Shown: positions 41,295 through 49,667, numbered from the stretch's first letter. The stretch is DNA of 64,000 bases from Roseisolibacter agri (GCF_030159095.1 NZ_BRXS01000009.1:1-64000), one strand, 5' to 3'. Program-made: numbers and translations. Notes: a model not told the origin generated them from the sequence alone.

Positions 41295-42842
41295 TCAGCC
41301 GCCCCCGTCCGCGCGCGCCAGCGTGACCACGTGGTCGCCGATGCGGCGGCCGTGCAGCTTCCCGCCCTCGACGTCGCTGCGGTAGTGGATCGCGCCGTAG
41401 AGGCGCGAGATCCCGGCCTCGTCGGCCATCGCCGCCAACTCGGTCGCCGACGCCGGGAAGAAGTGGCCCAGCACCGCCGCCGCCGCCGCCGAGAAGGTCG
41501 AGTGGCCCGACGGGTAGGCCGGGAAGTTCGGCAGCCCGATCATCGTCTTGATGGTCGGGTCGAGCTGCGAGGGGCGCGGGTTGTAGTACTGGAACTTCAC
41601 GCTCCAGCAGCCGACCGCGGCGTCGTGCATCGCCATGTTCAGCAGCGCGAACACGCGCGCCGCCCGCACCTCGCTCAGCCGCGCGTCGCGCACGTGCTCG
41701 GCCGCGATGTCGTTCCAGTGCCCGGGCGGCGTGTACGTGCCGGCGCCGTCGTTCCACTTCATCGCGATCGCCTGCTGCTCGCGCGTCAGGTGCGCGGCCA
41801 CGCGCTTCACCTCCGCGAGGTCCTCGCGCATCCGCTCCGACGACGTCGACGGCGGCGGCCCGGGCGAGGTGGCCGCGAGCTCCGCGGCGGTGAACGTCCA
41901 CGCCCGCGTGTTGCCGAAGTTCGGCAGCATCGGCGGGCGCGCCGGCGACTCCTGGCTGACCCACGCCACCTCGCCGCGCGCGACCGCCGCGCTGGCCATC
42001 CCCTGCCACAGCGCCGGCGTGCCGCCCGCGGTGCCCATGCCGTCGGCGCGCGCGCGCGCGATCACCAGCGCCGCCACCGAGCGGCCGAGGGCGAGCCCCG
42101 CGGTGACGTCGCTCGCCGTCGCGCGGCCGGAGAGGAGCGCCGCCTCGCGCTGCGTCGCGGCGTGCCGCGTGATCTCCTCCACCGATCCGGGGAAGAGGAG
42201 CTTCAGCACCTCCGCGGTCACGCCCGCGAGCACCGCGTCCTCCGACGGGTAGGCCGGCAGGTCGCCCGGCGGCACGAGCGTCGTCACGCCCGCGTCGACC
42301 TTCGCGGGCGACGGTCGACCGTAGCGGAACTTCCAGTGCCACGCCGCCTTCAGCGCCTCGTACTGCGCCACGCTGACGTAGGCGTACGCGCGCGCCGCGT
42401 ACGGCGGGTTGGCGAACGGGAACTGCGGGTCGGCGAACGGGTTCTCGGCGTCGGGGACGGGGTAGCTGCCGTCGGGGCGCGGGACAGGCGGCAGGTTGTA
42501 GCGCGCGACCAGCTCGCGCATCACCTGGTTCCACCGCAGCACGCCGCCGCCGCTCCAGTGCGCGACGTTGGCGCGCTGCGCGTCGGTCATCGCCGCCTGC
42601 GCGGCCTTGACCGCGGCCACTTCGGCGCGGAACGCGTCGCTGGTGGCCGCGGCGGGCGCGGCGACCGCGACCTGGTCGGGCGCGTCGAGCACGAACATGC
42701 GCCACGCGCCGGCGGCGGCGTCGACGCTCGGGGCCTGCAGCGGGGGAAGGACCTCGGTCGGCTCGACGTGGCGGTCGCAGGAGAGCAGCGCGAGCGCGGC
42801 CAGCCCGACCCAGCGCCGCGCACGCTCAGAAGCGGCGCGCAT
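41295..42842 (-). CDS. Vanadium haloperoxidase/PAP2-like lipoprotein
   Basis: The 515-aa protein has a signal peptide with lipobox (LALLSC). The C-terminal half holds the vanadate/phosphate site in order: FQYYNPRPSQLDP, AYPSGHSTFSAAAAAVLG and RLYGAIHYRSDVEGG, with the key Arg, the Ser-Gly-His and the His-x-x-x-Asp. The N-terminal half repeats this plan in a decayed form (WKFRYGRPSPAKVDAG, AYPSEDAVLAGVTAEVL), so the protein looks duplicated internally. Such enzymes oxidise halides or act as phosphatases outside the cytoplasm. The start overlaps the end of the barrel gene by 17 bases. Confidence 0.87.
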   Translation of the reverse strand: MRAASERARRWVGLAALALLSCDRHVEPTEVLPPLQAPSVDAAAGAWRMFVLDAPDQVAVAAPAAATSDAFRAEVAAVKAAQAAMTDAQRANVAHWSGGGVLRWNQVMRELVARYNLPPVPRPDGSYPVPDAENPFADPQFPFANPPYAARAYAYVSVAQYEALKAAWHWKFRYGRPSPAKVDAGVTTLVPPGDLPAYPSEDAVLAGVTAEVLKLLFPGSVEEITRHAATQREAALLSGRATASDVTAGLALGRSVAALVIARARADGMGTAGGTPALWQGMASAAVARGEVAWVSQESPARPPMLPNFGNTRAWTFTAAELAATSPGPPPSTSSERMREDLAEVKRVAAHLTREQQAIAMKWNDGAGTYTPPGHWNDIAAEHVRDARLSEVRAARVFALLNMAMHDAAVGCWSVKFQYYNPRPSQLDPTIKTMIGLPNFPAYPSGHSTFSAAAAAVLGHFFPASATELAAMADEAGISRLYGAIHYRSDVEGGKLHGRRIGDHVVTLARADGGG

Positions 42843-43758
42843 AGGCCACCCCGCCGGTGAGGGTGGTCGCGCGGCCGACGTTGCGGCCGGCCACGGTGCG
42901 CGCCGCGCCGCCGGAGACGGAGAGCGCGGAGAACACGGGGAGCGCGTACGCGACGCGCGCGGCGACGCGCGTGAAGTCCATGCGGTTGGAGACGAAGGGC
43001 ATGTCCTGGCGCCGGATGTCGCCGCCGCCGAGCGTGCGCTGGCCGACGAGCGACACGGGGACGGCGAGGCCGCGGCCGCGCCAGCCCGCGCTCACGACGT
43101 AGTCGAACACGTCGGGCATCGCGACCTCGTCGCTCAGCACCAGCTGCCCGTCGGTGTAGTAGGCGGGGCGGTCGAGGTGCACGGTCGACCGCCAGGTGTG
43201 CCCGGCCGAGCCGTCGGCGAACCAGCCGTTGCGGCCCTCGACGCGCAGCGTGCCGCGCGCCTGCGCGGTGCGGCTCCCGAGGCCGATCGACATCGGGAGG
43301 AAGTCGGGCGTGTAGTCGGTAGTGGGCGCGCCGGCGCCGGCGACGACCAGCCCGCGCAGCGTCGCGCGTCCGCCGAGCCCCGCCTGCAGCACGCGCAGCT
43401 TGACGGCGACGTTGAGGTCCTGGAAGCCCGACATGCCGCGCAGCACGCCGTCGCTGGCGTCGGTGCGCACGTACGGCAGCGACGCGACGAGGGTGACGCG
43501 GTCGGTGAGGCCGTAGCCGGTCCACAGCCTCGCGCGGCGCGTCGTCAGCGTGCCGATGTTCTCGTTGCGGCGGAGGAGGGTGCCTTCCCAGTACTCGTCC
43601 CACCGCTCGAGGTCGTACTCGACGGCGGCGGCCAGCGTGCGGGCGGGGAGGAGGACACCGTCGCCGACGCCCTGGGCCGCGGCGGGGGGCGCGAGGAACG
43701 CCAGCAGGAGCAGCGCGCGCCGGACGGGGCGCGGGCGTGCGGTAGGGCGCTGGGGCAT
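42826..43758 (-). CDS. Outer-membrane beta-barrel protein (transporter-like)
   Basis: The 310-aa protein has a signal peptide (ALLLLAFLAPPAAAQ) and alternating hydrophobic strands such as TLTTRRARLWTGYGLTDRVTLVASLPYV and FTRVAARVAYALPVFSALSVSGG, ending in Tyr-Ala-Arg-Arg-Phe, a C-terminal aromatic typical of outer-membrane barrels. It resembles the phenol-degradation MetA/transporter-like barrels. Overlap with the haloperoxidase gene suggests that the two work together at the cell surface, but the solute is unknown. Confidence 0.75.
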   Translation of the reverse strand: MPQRPTARPRPVRRALLLLAFLAPPAAAQGVGDGVLLPARTLAAAVEYDLERWDEYWEGTLLRRNENIGTLTTRRARLWTGYGLTDRVTLVASLPYVRTDASDGVLRGMSGFQDLNVAVKLRVLQAGLGGRATLRGLVVAGAGAPTTDYTPDFLPMSIGLGSRTAQARGTLRVEGRNGWFADGSAGHTWRSTVHLDRPAYYTDGQLVLSDEVAMPDVFDYVVSAGWRGRGLAVPVSLVGQRTLGGGDIRRQDMPFVSNRMDFTRVAARVAYALPVFSALSVSGGAARTVAGRNVGRATTLTGGVAYARRF

Positions 43759-43875
43759 GTGGCGCGGCGGCGGGGACGGCCAACGGGGAGGCCCGATCGC
43801 GGGGCCGCGCTATTGTGCGGTCCGGTGCGCGTGCCCGTCCAGAGCGGATCGTACCGGAGCGGCGTTTCCGAACGC

Positions 43876-44844
43876 TCAGCGCACCTGGTGCGCCCCTCCG
43901 ACTGCCCCAGCGCGCATCAGGAAGTCGCGCACTACGGCCACCCATTCGTCCGCGCACTCGTCGTGCGGGAGGCTGCCGGACGCGAACGTCGCGACCTCGG
44001 CATCCGGCAGCAGCGTGCGGTAGGCGTCCCGCTCCGTGGGTGGGAGGTCGCGGGCGCGGCGCCCCCACGTCAGCAGCACGGGCTGCTCCAGCCGCCGCAG
44101 CGCGTCGCGGACGTTGAGGTTGAGCGCGCCGCCGACGAAGGCCGCCGGCGCGAAGCGCGCGCCCGGCTGGTGCGCGGTGGCGTGGTGCGCATCGAGCAGC
44201 GCGGGCGTGACGCGCGACGGGTCGGCGTAGGCCCGCGTCAGGGCGTGGCGCAGGCTGGCGCGGGTGACGCGGGCGTTGAACGCCGCCGTGCCGACGACGG
44301 GGCTCTCGAGCAGCGTGCGTGCGGCGTCGCTGGCGGCCGTGGGTGCCGACGCGAGGTGCGTGACGCCCGCGGGGCACGCGAGCACGAGGGCGGGGAAGCG
44401 CCGGGCGTCACGCGCGGCCAGCGCCACGGTGTACGCGCCACCCAGCGCGCTGCCGACGAGCGCGCAGGGCGCGCCGATCACGGTGCGCGCGAACTCGTCG
44501 AGCAGCGCGACGTAGAGGGCGGCGGAGTACCGTGCGGCGGGCCGAGCGGAGCGGCCGAAGCCGGGGAGGTCGAGCGTCCAGACGGTGTGGTCGGTGGCGA
44601 GGGGCGCGACGACGTGCCGCCACTCGTGGCTCCAGGCCGAGTCGTGGAGGGCGTGCACCAGCAGCACCGCGGGGCCGTCGCCGCGGCGCGTCCAGGCGAT
44701 GCGGTGGCCGCGCCAGTGCCACGTCCCCGTCTCGCCGCCCAGCGGGTTGGCGAGGGGGGTGACGCCGGTCTCCGCGACCGCGTTGAACAGCGCCGCGACG
44801 CCGAGTGCTGCACCACCGGAGAGCGCGACCGTTCGCCACCGCAT
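43876..44844 (-). CDS. Alpha/beta-hydrolase
   Basis: A 322-aa alpha/beta-fold hydrolase with a hydrophobic N-terminus (VALSGGAALGVAALFNAV) that may be a membrane anchor. The oxyanion segment is VLLVHALHDSAWSHEW, the nucleophile elbow is LVGSALGGAY (G-S-A-L-G, Ser at the tip), and a late His lies in GSLPHDECADEW. The acid residue is probably the Asp in LLPDAEV. Closest in plan to haloalkane dehalogenase/epoxide hydrolase-like proteins, but substrate unknown. Divergent from the acyltransferase gene. Confidence 0.87.
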   Translation of the reverse strand: MRWRTVALSGGAALGVAALFNAVAETGVTPLANPLGGETGTWHWRGHRIAWTRRGDGPAVLLVHALHDSAWSHEWRHVVAPLATDHTVWTLDLPGFGRSARPAARYSAALYVALLDEFARTVIGAPCALVGSALGGAYTVALAARDARRFPALVLACPAGVTHLASAPTAASDAARTLLESPVVGTAAFNARVTRASLRHALTRAYADPSRVTPALLDAHHATAHQPGARFAPAAFVGGALNLNVRDALRRLEQPVLLTWGRRARDLPPTERDAYRTLLPDAEVATFASGSLPHDECADEWVAVVRDFLMRAGAVGGAHQVR

Positions 44845-44904
44845 CGCAGGATGTCGTCGTCGGGGAGTGGTGGTCGTACCGCGCGAACGCGTGGCGGTGT
44901 CGCG

Positions 44905-44942
44905 TTGCGCCCGTCCGGTGCGCGGCGCAACGTGCCGCCATG
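44905..44942 (+). promoter_or_regulatory. Promoter of the acyltransferase gene
   Basis: TTGCGC (44905-44910), 17 bases, CAACGT (44928-44933), six bases, ATG (44940). The promoter itself lies inside the longer open frame, which supports the downstream start. Confidence 0.5.
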
Positions 44943-45731
44943 CTGCTGCCCGCCCGCAAGTCGCCGCTGCTGCTGCCGCTGTACGCCCGCTACGGCCGGC
45001 GCCTGCTGCGTCGCGCGTTCGCGCGCGTGTGGGTCGGGGGTGCGCCGTGGCCGGACGCCGGCGCGGGCCCGGTGATCGGCTTCCTGAACCACAGCGCGTG
45101 GTGGGACCCGATCGTCCTGCTGTTCCTCTCGCACGACGTGTTCCGGTGCGACGGCTTCGGCCTCATGCAGGGCGAGCAGCTGCGGCGCTTCCCGTTCTTC
45201 CGGCAGATCGGCTGCTTCGGCGCGACGGGCGACGGGATCGACGACGCGCGGGCGGTGGTCGCGCATGCGTCCGCGCTGCTGCGCGACGCGCCGGGTCGCA
45301 CGTTGTGGATCTTCCCGCAGGGGGCGCTGCTGCCGGCGCGCGTGCCGCTCGCGTTCCGGTCGGGGCTCGCGCGGCTGCAGCACGCGGTGCCGGAGGCGGT
45401 CGTGGTGCCGGTGGCGCTGCGCTACGAGCTGCGCGCGGAGCAGCGTCCGGAGCTGTTCGTGCGCGTGGGCGCGCCGGTGGCGCCGGAGCCCGGTCCGCCC
45501 GCGCTGGCGGGGGCGATGCGCGCGGCCGCGCATCGGACGCGGCGTCTGGAGCGCGCGCTGCGCGACGAGCTGGCGCGGCTGGACGGCGACCTGCTGGATC
45601 CGTCGCCGTCGGGGTATCGCGTCGTGCTGGAGGGGCGCGGCTCGCTGAGCGCGATGTGGGAGCGCACGGCGGGTCGGCTCGTGCTCGCGCGCGACGTCGC
45701 CGACGTCCACGAGCAGCGCCGGAATCGCTAG
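44940..45731 (+). CDS. PlsC-like 1-acyl-glycerol-phosphate acyltransferase family protein
   Basis: The 263-aa protein has the LPLAT signature: the H-x4-D catalytic motif in GFLNHSAWWDPIVLLFL, the second block FPFFRQIGCFGATG and the third block RTLWIFPQGALLP. It transfers an acyl chain to a lysophospholipid or a related acceptor at the membrane. The ATG at 44940 is preferred to an upstream in-frame ATG at 44805 because a good promoter ends six bases before it and because the upstream residues match no family. Confidence 0.85.
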   Translation: MLLPARKSPLLLPLYARYGRRLLRRAFARVWVGGAPWPDAGAGPVIGFLNHSAWWDPIVLLFLSHDVFRCDGFGLMQGEQLRRFPFFRQIGCFGATGDGIDDARAVVAHASALLRDAPGRTLWIFPQGALLPARVPLAFRSGLARLQHAVPEAVVVPVALRYELRAEQRPELFVRVGAPVAPEPGPPALAGAMRAAAHRTRRLERALRDELARLDGDLLDPSPSGYRVVLEGRGSLSAMWERTAGRLVLARDVADVHEQRRNR

Positions 45732-45786
45732 GCCGTCCCGCCCACACAACACCCTTTCCCCACCTGCGGGAGCGGCGCTAGCGATC

Positions 45787-45808
45787 GCGACGGGCCGTGG
45801 CCCGTCGC
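45787..45808. terminator. Hairpin between acyltransferase and receiver genes
   Basis: GCGACGGGC (45787-45795) pairs with GCCCGTCGC (45800-45808) around a four-base loop. It lies between convergent genes. No T-tract. Confidence 0.6.
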
Positions 45809-45829
45809 CGTGCCGGAGCTCGTGGAGCG

Positions 45830-46255
45830 CTAGTGGAGCGTCGGCGCCTCCGGGCGTGCGGACGGCAGCGTCGTGGCGGGGACGAGCGCGCTGGCGACGC
45901 CGGCCGACGCGGCGAGTCCGGCGATCGTCGACAGGTCCACGGGCTTCTCGAGGAAGTGCGTGGCGCCGAGCCGCAGCGAGGCGTGGCGGTTGTCGGCGTC
46001 GGGGAAGGCGGTGAGGACGATGACCGCCGCGTCGGGCGAGAGCAGCCCGGAGGCGGCCATGACCTGCAGTCCGCCGTCGCGCTTCCCGCCGAGCCGGATG
46101 TCGGTGACGATCAGGTCGTAGGCGTGGCGTGCGAGCGCGGCCTTCGCCTCGTCGAGGGTGCCGGCCGTGTCGACCGCGCTGCCCGCGACGTCGAACAGCT
46201 CCGCGAGCACGTCGCGGATGCACTGCTCGTCTTCGACGATGAGGACCTGGCGCAT
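45830..46255 (-). CDS. Stand-alone response-regulator receiver protein
   Basis: The 141-aa protein is a CheY-like receiver: acidic pocket VLIVEDEQ, phospho-acceptor Asp in LIVTDIRLGG, the Thr in IVLTAFPD and the Lys in FLEKPVDLSTI. A tail of about 20 residues without a DNA-binding domain follows. It lies 450 bases downstream of the sigma-54 two-component pair on the same strand, so the partner may be that kinase, but this is inferred from position only. Confidence 0.88.
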   Translation of the reverse strand: MRQVLIVEDEQCIRDVLAELFDVAGSAVDTAGTLDEAKAALARHAYDLIVTDIRLGGKRDGGLQVMAASGLLSPDAAVIVLTAFPDADNRHASLRLGATHFLEKPVDLSTIAGLAASAGVASALVPATTLPSARPEAPTLH

Positions 46256-46460
46256 GAGGGGCTGCGGGCGGCGGACATCAGGCGGCGGATCGACCGAGGT
46301 GGTCGTCGCACGGCCATCCTCAAGGCGACAACCGGGCCGCGTCGTGGGATTTCCGGAAGTGCTTGCGCGCCAGCGGGTTGTGCGTTCGCGCCCGTGCGCG
46401 GCGCGCGGCGCGAGCGTCCGGATTCCGGACGAGGGGCCGCCGGGCTGACCGGAAATCGGG
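46256..46460. promoter_or_regulatory. Control region with CCGGAA-type palindromes
   Basis: The region upstream of the receiver gene contains TTCCGGAA (46351-46358), GTCCGGATTCCGGAC (46416-46430) and ACCGGAAAT (46448-46456). The three related sites within about 100 bases could be binding sites for a regulator. No clear sigma-54 -24/-12 pair was found in the correct spacing. Confidence 0.4.
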
Positions 46461-46462
46461 CG

Positions 46463-46681
46463 GCTGCGTAGTGCGTGCTGCGTGTCGGGCCGCTCGGGAC
46501 GCGTCGGTGCGCCGGACCCGAACGGCGAACGGCATTGCAAGGATGAAGATCGGATAACGTCCGATAACGACGGATGGCTCCGTGTGGGTGCGATGTCGCT
46601 CGCACTCCACCGGAGCCATCCGTCGTTATCAGATCCTGTCAGACTTTCATCCTTGCTGCTGTTGCGGTTCGGGTCCGGCGC
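46463..46681. repeat. Composite palindromic element C(left)-B3
   Basis: A family C left border (GTGCTGCGTG, CGGGACGCGTCGGTGC) runs into a complete family B unit whose outer arms are GCGCCGGACCCGAAC (46509-46523) and GTTCGGGTCCGGCGC (46667-46681). Inner arms TTGCAAGGATGAAG and CTTTCATCCTTGC, apex stem ACGGATGGCTCCG / CGGAGCCATCCGT. It ends 26 bases before the NtrC-type gene stop. Confidence 0.87.
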
Positions 46682-46706
46682 GACGGTGCCGCAGCACGCG
46701 GAGGTC

Positions 46707-48020
46707 TCAGCCGCCGCGCTTCAGCTTCTCCTGCAGCGTCGAGCGCGCGATCCCCAGTCGCGCGGCCGCCTGCGCGCGGTTCCCGCCCGTCGCCGCCAGC
46801 GCGGCCGCGATCGCGCGGCGCTCGGCGTCCGCGAGCGTCACCGGATCGTCGAGTGGTGCGACGGCAGCGCCGTTCGACGGCGTCAGGCCCAGGTGCGCGG
46901 GCGTGATCGGCGCGCCGTCGGCGAGGATGCTCGCGCGCCACAGCGCGTTCTTCAGCTCGCGGATGTTCCCCGGCCAGTCGTACGCCTGCAGCGCCGCGCG
47001 CGCCGACTCCGCCAGCCGCGCGCCGCGCGGGAGCAGCGCCGCGGCCAGCGCGGGGATCTCGTCGCGCCGTGTGCGCAGCGGCGGCAGCGCGATCGTCAGC
47101 ACCTGCAGCCGGTAGTACAGGTCCGCGCGGAAGCGCCCGCGCGCCACCGCGTCCGCCAGCGGGACGTTCGTCGCCACGATCAGCCGCGCGTCGCTCGTCA
47201 GCGTCGCGGTGCCGCCCAGCCGCCGGAACGCGCGCTCCTCGATCGCCTTCAGCAGCTTCGGCTGCACCTCGGGCGCGAGCTCCGCCACCTCGTCCAGGAA
47301 GAGGGTGCCGCGCCCCGCCACCTCGACGAGGCCGCGCTTCGCCTGTCGCGCGTCGGTGAACGCGCCCTTCTCGTGGCCGAACAGCTCGCTCTCCACGAAG
47401 GTCGCCGACAGCGACGCGCAGTTGATCTCGACCCACGGCTGCGCGCGGCGCGGCGAGCGCTCGTGGATCTGCCGCGCGACGTAGCCCTTGCCCGTGCCCG
47501 TCTCGCCGATCACGAGCACCGGCGCGTCGTCGTTGCGCGCCGCCAGCTCCACCAGCCGGTCGAGATCGGGCACCGGCGCCCGCTCGGCCGCCGGCGCCGT
47601 CTCGGTCCAGAGCGCACCCGCCTCGCGCGCGCGCAGCACCGCGACCTCGCGCGCCAGCCGCGCATGCTCCGCCGCGCGTCGCACCGCGGCGTCGAGCGCC
47701 GCGAGGTCGATCGGCTTCTCCAGGAAGTCCGCCGCGCCCTCGCGCATCGCGCGCACCGCCGTCGCGACGTCGCCGTGGCCGGTGAGCAGGATGACCGCGA
47801 CTTCCGGATGGTCCGCGCGCAGCGCCTCCATCAGCCGCAGCCCGTCGGCGTCGGGGAGGCGCAGGTCCACCAGCGCGACGTCGGGCGAGTGCGCCGCCGC
47901 GACCTGGCGGCCCTCGGTCGCCGTGCGCGCGCCGCGCGTGACGTGGCCCAGCGAGTCGAAGAAGTCGACGAGCGTCTCGCGGATCGTGTCGTCGTCGTCG
48001 ACGACCAGCACCGACAGCAT
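46707..48020 (-). CDS. NtrC-family sigma-54-dependent response regulator
   Basis: The 437-aa protein has a receiver domain (VVDDDDTIRE, Asp in VALVDLRLPDADG, Lys in FLEKPIDL), a AAA+ domain with Walker A GETGTGKG, the sigma-54 contact loop ELFGHEKGAFTDARQAKRG and Walker B GTLFLDEVAEL, then WPGNIRELKN and a Fis-type helix-turn-helix (GGNRAQAAARLGIARSTLQEKL). The loop reads GAFTDA instead of GAFTGA, a natural variant found in some family members. It should activate sigma-54 promoters when phosphorylated by the adjacent kinase, whose gene ends 11 bases upstream. Confidence 0.93.
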   Translation of the reverse strand: MLSVLVVDDDDTIRETLVDFFDSLGHVTRGARTATEGRQVAAAHSPDVALVDLRLPDADGLRLMEALRADHPEVAVILLTGHGDVATAVRAMREGAADFLEKPIDLAALDAAVRRAAEHARLAREVAVLRAREAGALWTETAPAAERAPVPDLDRLVELAARNDDAPVLVIGETGTGKGYVARQIHERSPRRAQPWVEINCASLSATFVESELFGHEKGAFTDARQAKRGLVEVAGRGTLFLDEVAELAPEVQPKLLKAIEERAFRRLGGTATLTSDARLIVATNVPLADAVARGRFRADLYYRLQVLTIALPPLRTRRDEIPALAAALLPRGARLAESARAALQAYDWPGNIRELKNALWRASILADGAPITPAHLGLTPSNGAAVAPLDDPVTLADAERRAIAAALAATGGNRAQAAARLGIARSTLQEKLKRGG

Positions 48021-48031
48021 CCCGTGCGACG

Positions 48032-49636
48032 TCAGGCCGGAGGGAGCGTGATGGTCAGCGCCGTGCCCGCCTCGGGCGCGCTCTCCAGCGTGATCGTGCC
48101 TCCGTGCTCGTCGACGATGCGCTGGCAGAGCGCGAGCCCGATCCCCGTGCCCCCCGGCTTGGTGGAGTAGAAGATCTCGAACGCGCGCGCCTGCACCTCG
48201 GCCGGGATCGCGGGGCCGCCGTCGTGCAGGCGGCAGCGCCACGCGCCGTTCGGCAGCGACGCGAAGGTCAGCGTGAGGTCGCTCCCCTCGGGCGCGGCGT
48301 CGATCGCGTTCACCAGCACGTTGACGAACACCTGCGCCAGCTGCTCCGCGTCGATCCGGCACACGACGCCCCCGGGCGGCACGGCGCCCACGCGCTCCTT
48401 CACGAGCACGAGGCCGCGGCTCTCCAGCCGTCCGCGCTCGCCCTCCAGGACGTCGTCCCACACCGCCTCGGGATCGCCCGGCGCGAGCACCGCGGCGCTG
48501 TGCCGCCCGTACTCCAGCAGCGAGGTGACCATGCGGTTCAGCCGCTCGACCTCGCGCAGGATGCGGCCGACGTTCCGCTCGACCACCGGATCGTCGGCGA
48601 CGCGGAAGCGGAGCAGCTGCGCCGCGGACGAGATGCCGAACAGCGGGTTGCGCAGCTCGTGCGCGACGCCGGCCGCGACCTCGCCGATCGCCTCCAGGCG
48701 GCGCTTCTGCTCCACCCGCCGCACCAGCCCCGAGCGCTCGATGGCGGCCGCCGTCTGCGCGGCGAGCGTCGTCAGCAGGCGCGTCGCCTCGTCCAGCCGC
48801 TGCGGGCTCTCGATGTCGTCGGCGCGCACGGTCATCGCCCCCAGCACGCCCTCGGCGCTCGTCACGGGCGCGGTGAGCTCCAGCCCGCGGTCGCCGTGGC
48901 GCAGCACCACGTGCTCCTCGGCCAGCGCCTCCCGCCACGCCGGCTCCAGGCGCGCCGCGAGCGCCGCCGTCGACTCGTCGCCGTCGCGGTCGCCGTCGCG
49001 GTCGAAGCCGTACTGGTGCACCACGCGGAACGCGCCCGTCTCCTCCTCGGCGATGGCGAGGCAGAACGCCTCGCCGCGCACGGCGCGCCGCACCTGCTGG
49101 GCGACCTCCGCGTAGACGCGCTCCAGGTCGAGCGTGCGCGAGAGCGCGATCCCCGTGTCGATCAGCGCCTCGCGCGAGCGGTGGCTCGGCGTGATGTCGA
49201 CGGTGGAGAAGGCGAAGCCCGTGATCGCGTGCGGGTCGTCGGGCGACGCGCGCACGGGGGAGAGCTGCATCAGGAAGACGCGCTCCTCGTCGGGCGCGTC
49301 GCACGGGAACTCCCACTGCACCATCGGCGCGCGGCCGGTGCGCAGCAGCGCGAGGCCGCGCTCCAGCTGCTCGCGCGAGGCGGTGTCGCCGAGTCCGTCC
49401 CAGATGGACCGGCCGGTGACGAGGGCCGCGTCGGCGAGGCGCGGCGCGCCGTTCGCCTCGGCGAAGCGCGCCCACGCGCGGTTGAAGCTCGTGATGCGAC
49501 CCTCGAGGTCGCACGTCCACACGGTGAGCGGGAGCGCGTCGAGCACGGCGCGCGCGAAGCTCGGGGCGGCGGCCGCGTCGACGACGAGGGCCTCGCTGGC
49601 GGGCGTGAGCAGCGACCGCTCGGTGGAGAGGGTCAT
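48032..49636 (-). CDS. PAS-GAF sensor histidine kinase
   Basis: A 534-aa soluble kinase without membrane helices. Residues about 28-145 form a PAS fold (LDALPLTVWTCDLEGRITSFNRAW), about 155-300 a GAF domain, about 310-375 the dimerisation domain with phospho-His in GVAHELRNPLFGISS, and about 420-530 the ATPase (VFVNVLVNAIDAAPEG, GTGIGLALCQRIVDEHGG). The GAF domain contains the short repeat DRDGDRDGDE. Its partner is the NtrC-type regulator encoded next. ATG at 49636 lies six bases after TAATAT, with no ribosome site, so the mRNA is probably leaderless. Confidence 0.93.
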   Translation of the reverse strand: MTLSTERSLLTPASEALVVDAAAAPSFARAVLDALPLTVWTCDLEGRITSFNRAWARFAEANGAPRLADAALVTGRSIWDGLGDTASREQLERGLALLRTGRAPMVQWEFPCDAPDEERVFLMQLSPVRASPDDPHAITGFAFSTVDITPSHRSREALIDTGIALSRTLDLERVYAEVAQQVRRAVRGEAFCLAIAEEETGAFRVVHQYGFDRDGDRDGDESTAALAARLEPAWREALAEEHVVLRHGDRGLELTAPVTSAEGVLGAMTVRADDIESPQRLDEATRLLTTLAAQTAAAIERSGLVRRVEQKRRLEAIGEVAAGVAHELRNPLFGISSAAQLLRFRVADDPVVERNVGRILREVERLNRMVTSLLEYGRHSAAVLAPGDPEAVWDDVLEGERGRLESRGLVLVKERVGAVPPGGVVCRIDAEQLAQVFVNVLVNAIDAAPEGSDLTLTFASLPNGAWRCRLHDGGPAIPAEVQARAFEIFYSTKPGGTGIGLALCQRIVDEHGGTITLESAPEAGTALTITLPPA

Positions 49637-49642
49637 GGTCCG

Positions 49643-49648
49643 ATATTA
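49643..49648 (-). promoter_or_regulatory. -10 element of the two-component operon
   Basis: TAATAT on the minus strand, six bases before the ATG at 49636. The -35 region would overlap the terminator stem of the preceding gene and shows no good match. Confidence 0.5.
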
Positions 49649-49667
49649 CCGCGCGGATGGCGCGGAT

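Noticed and set aside
46331-46385. A sigma-54 promoter upstream of the receiver gene
   Set aside because: GG and GC dinucleotides are present, but not at the required ten-base spacing.
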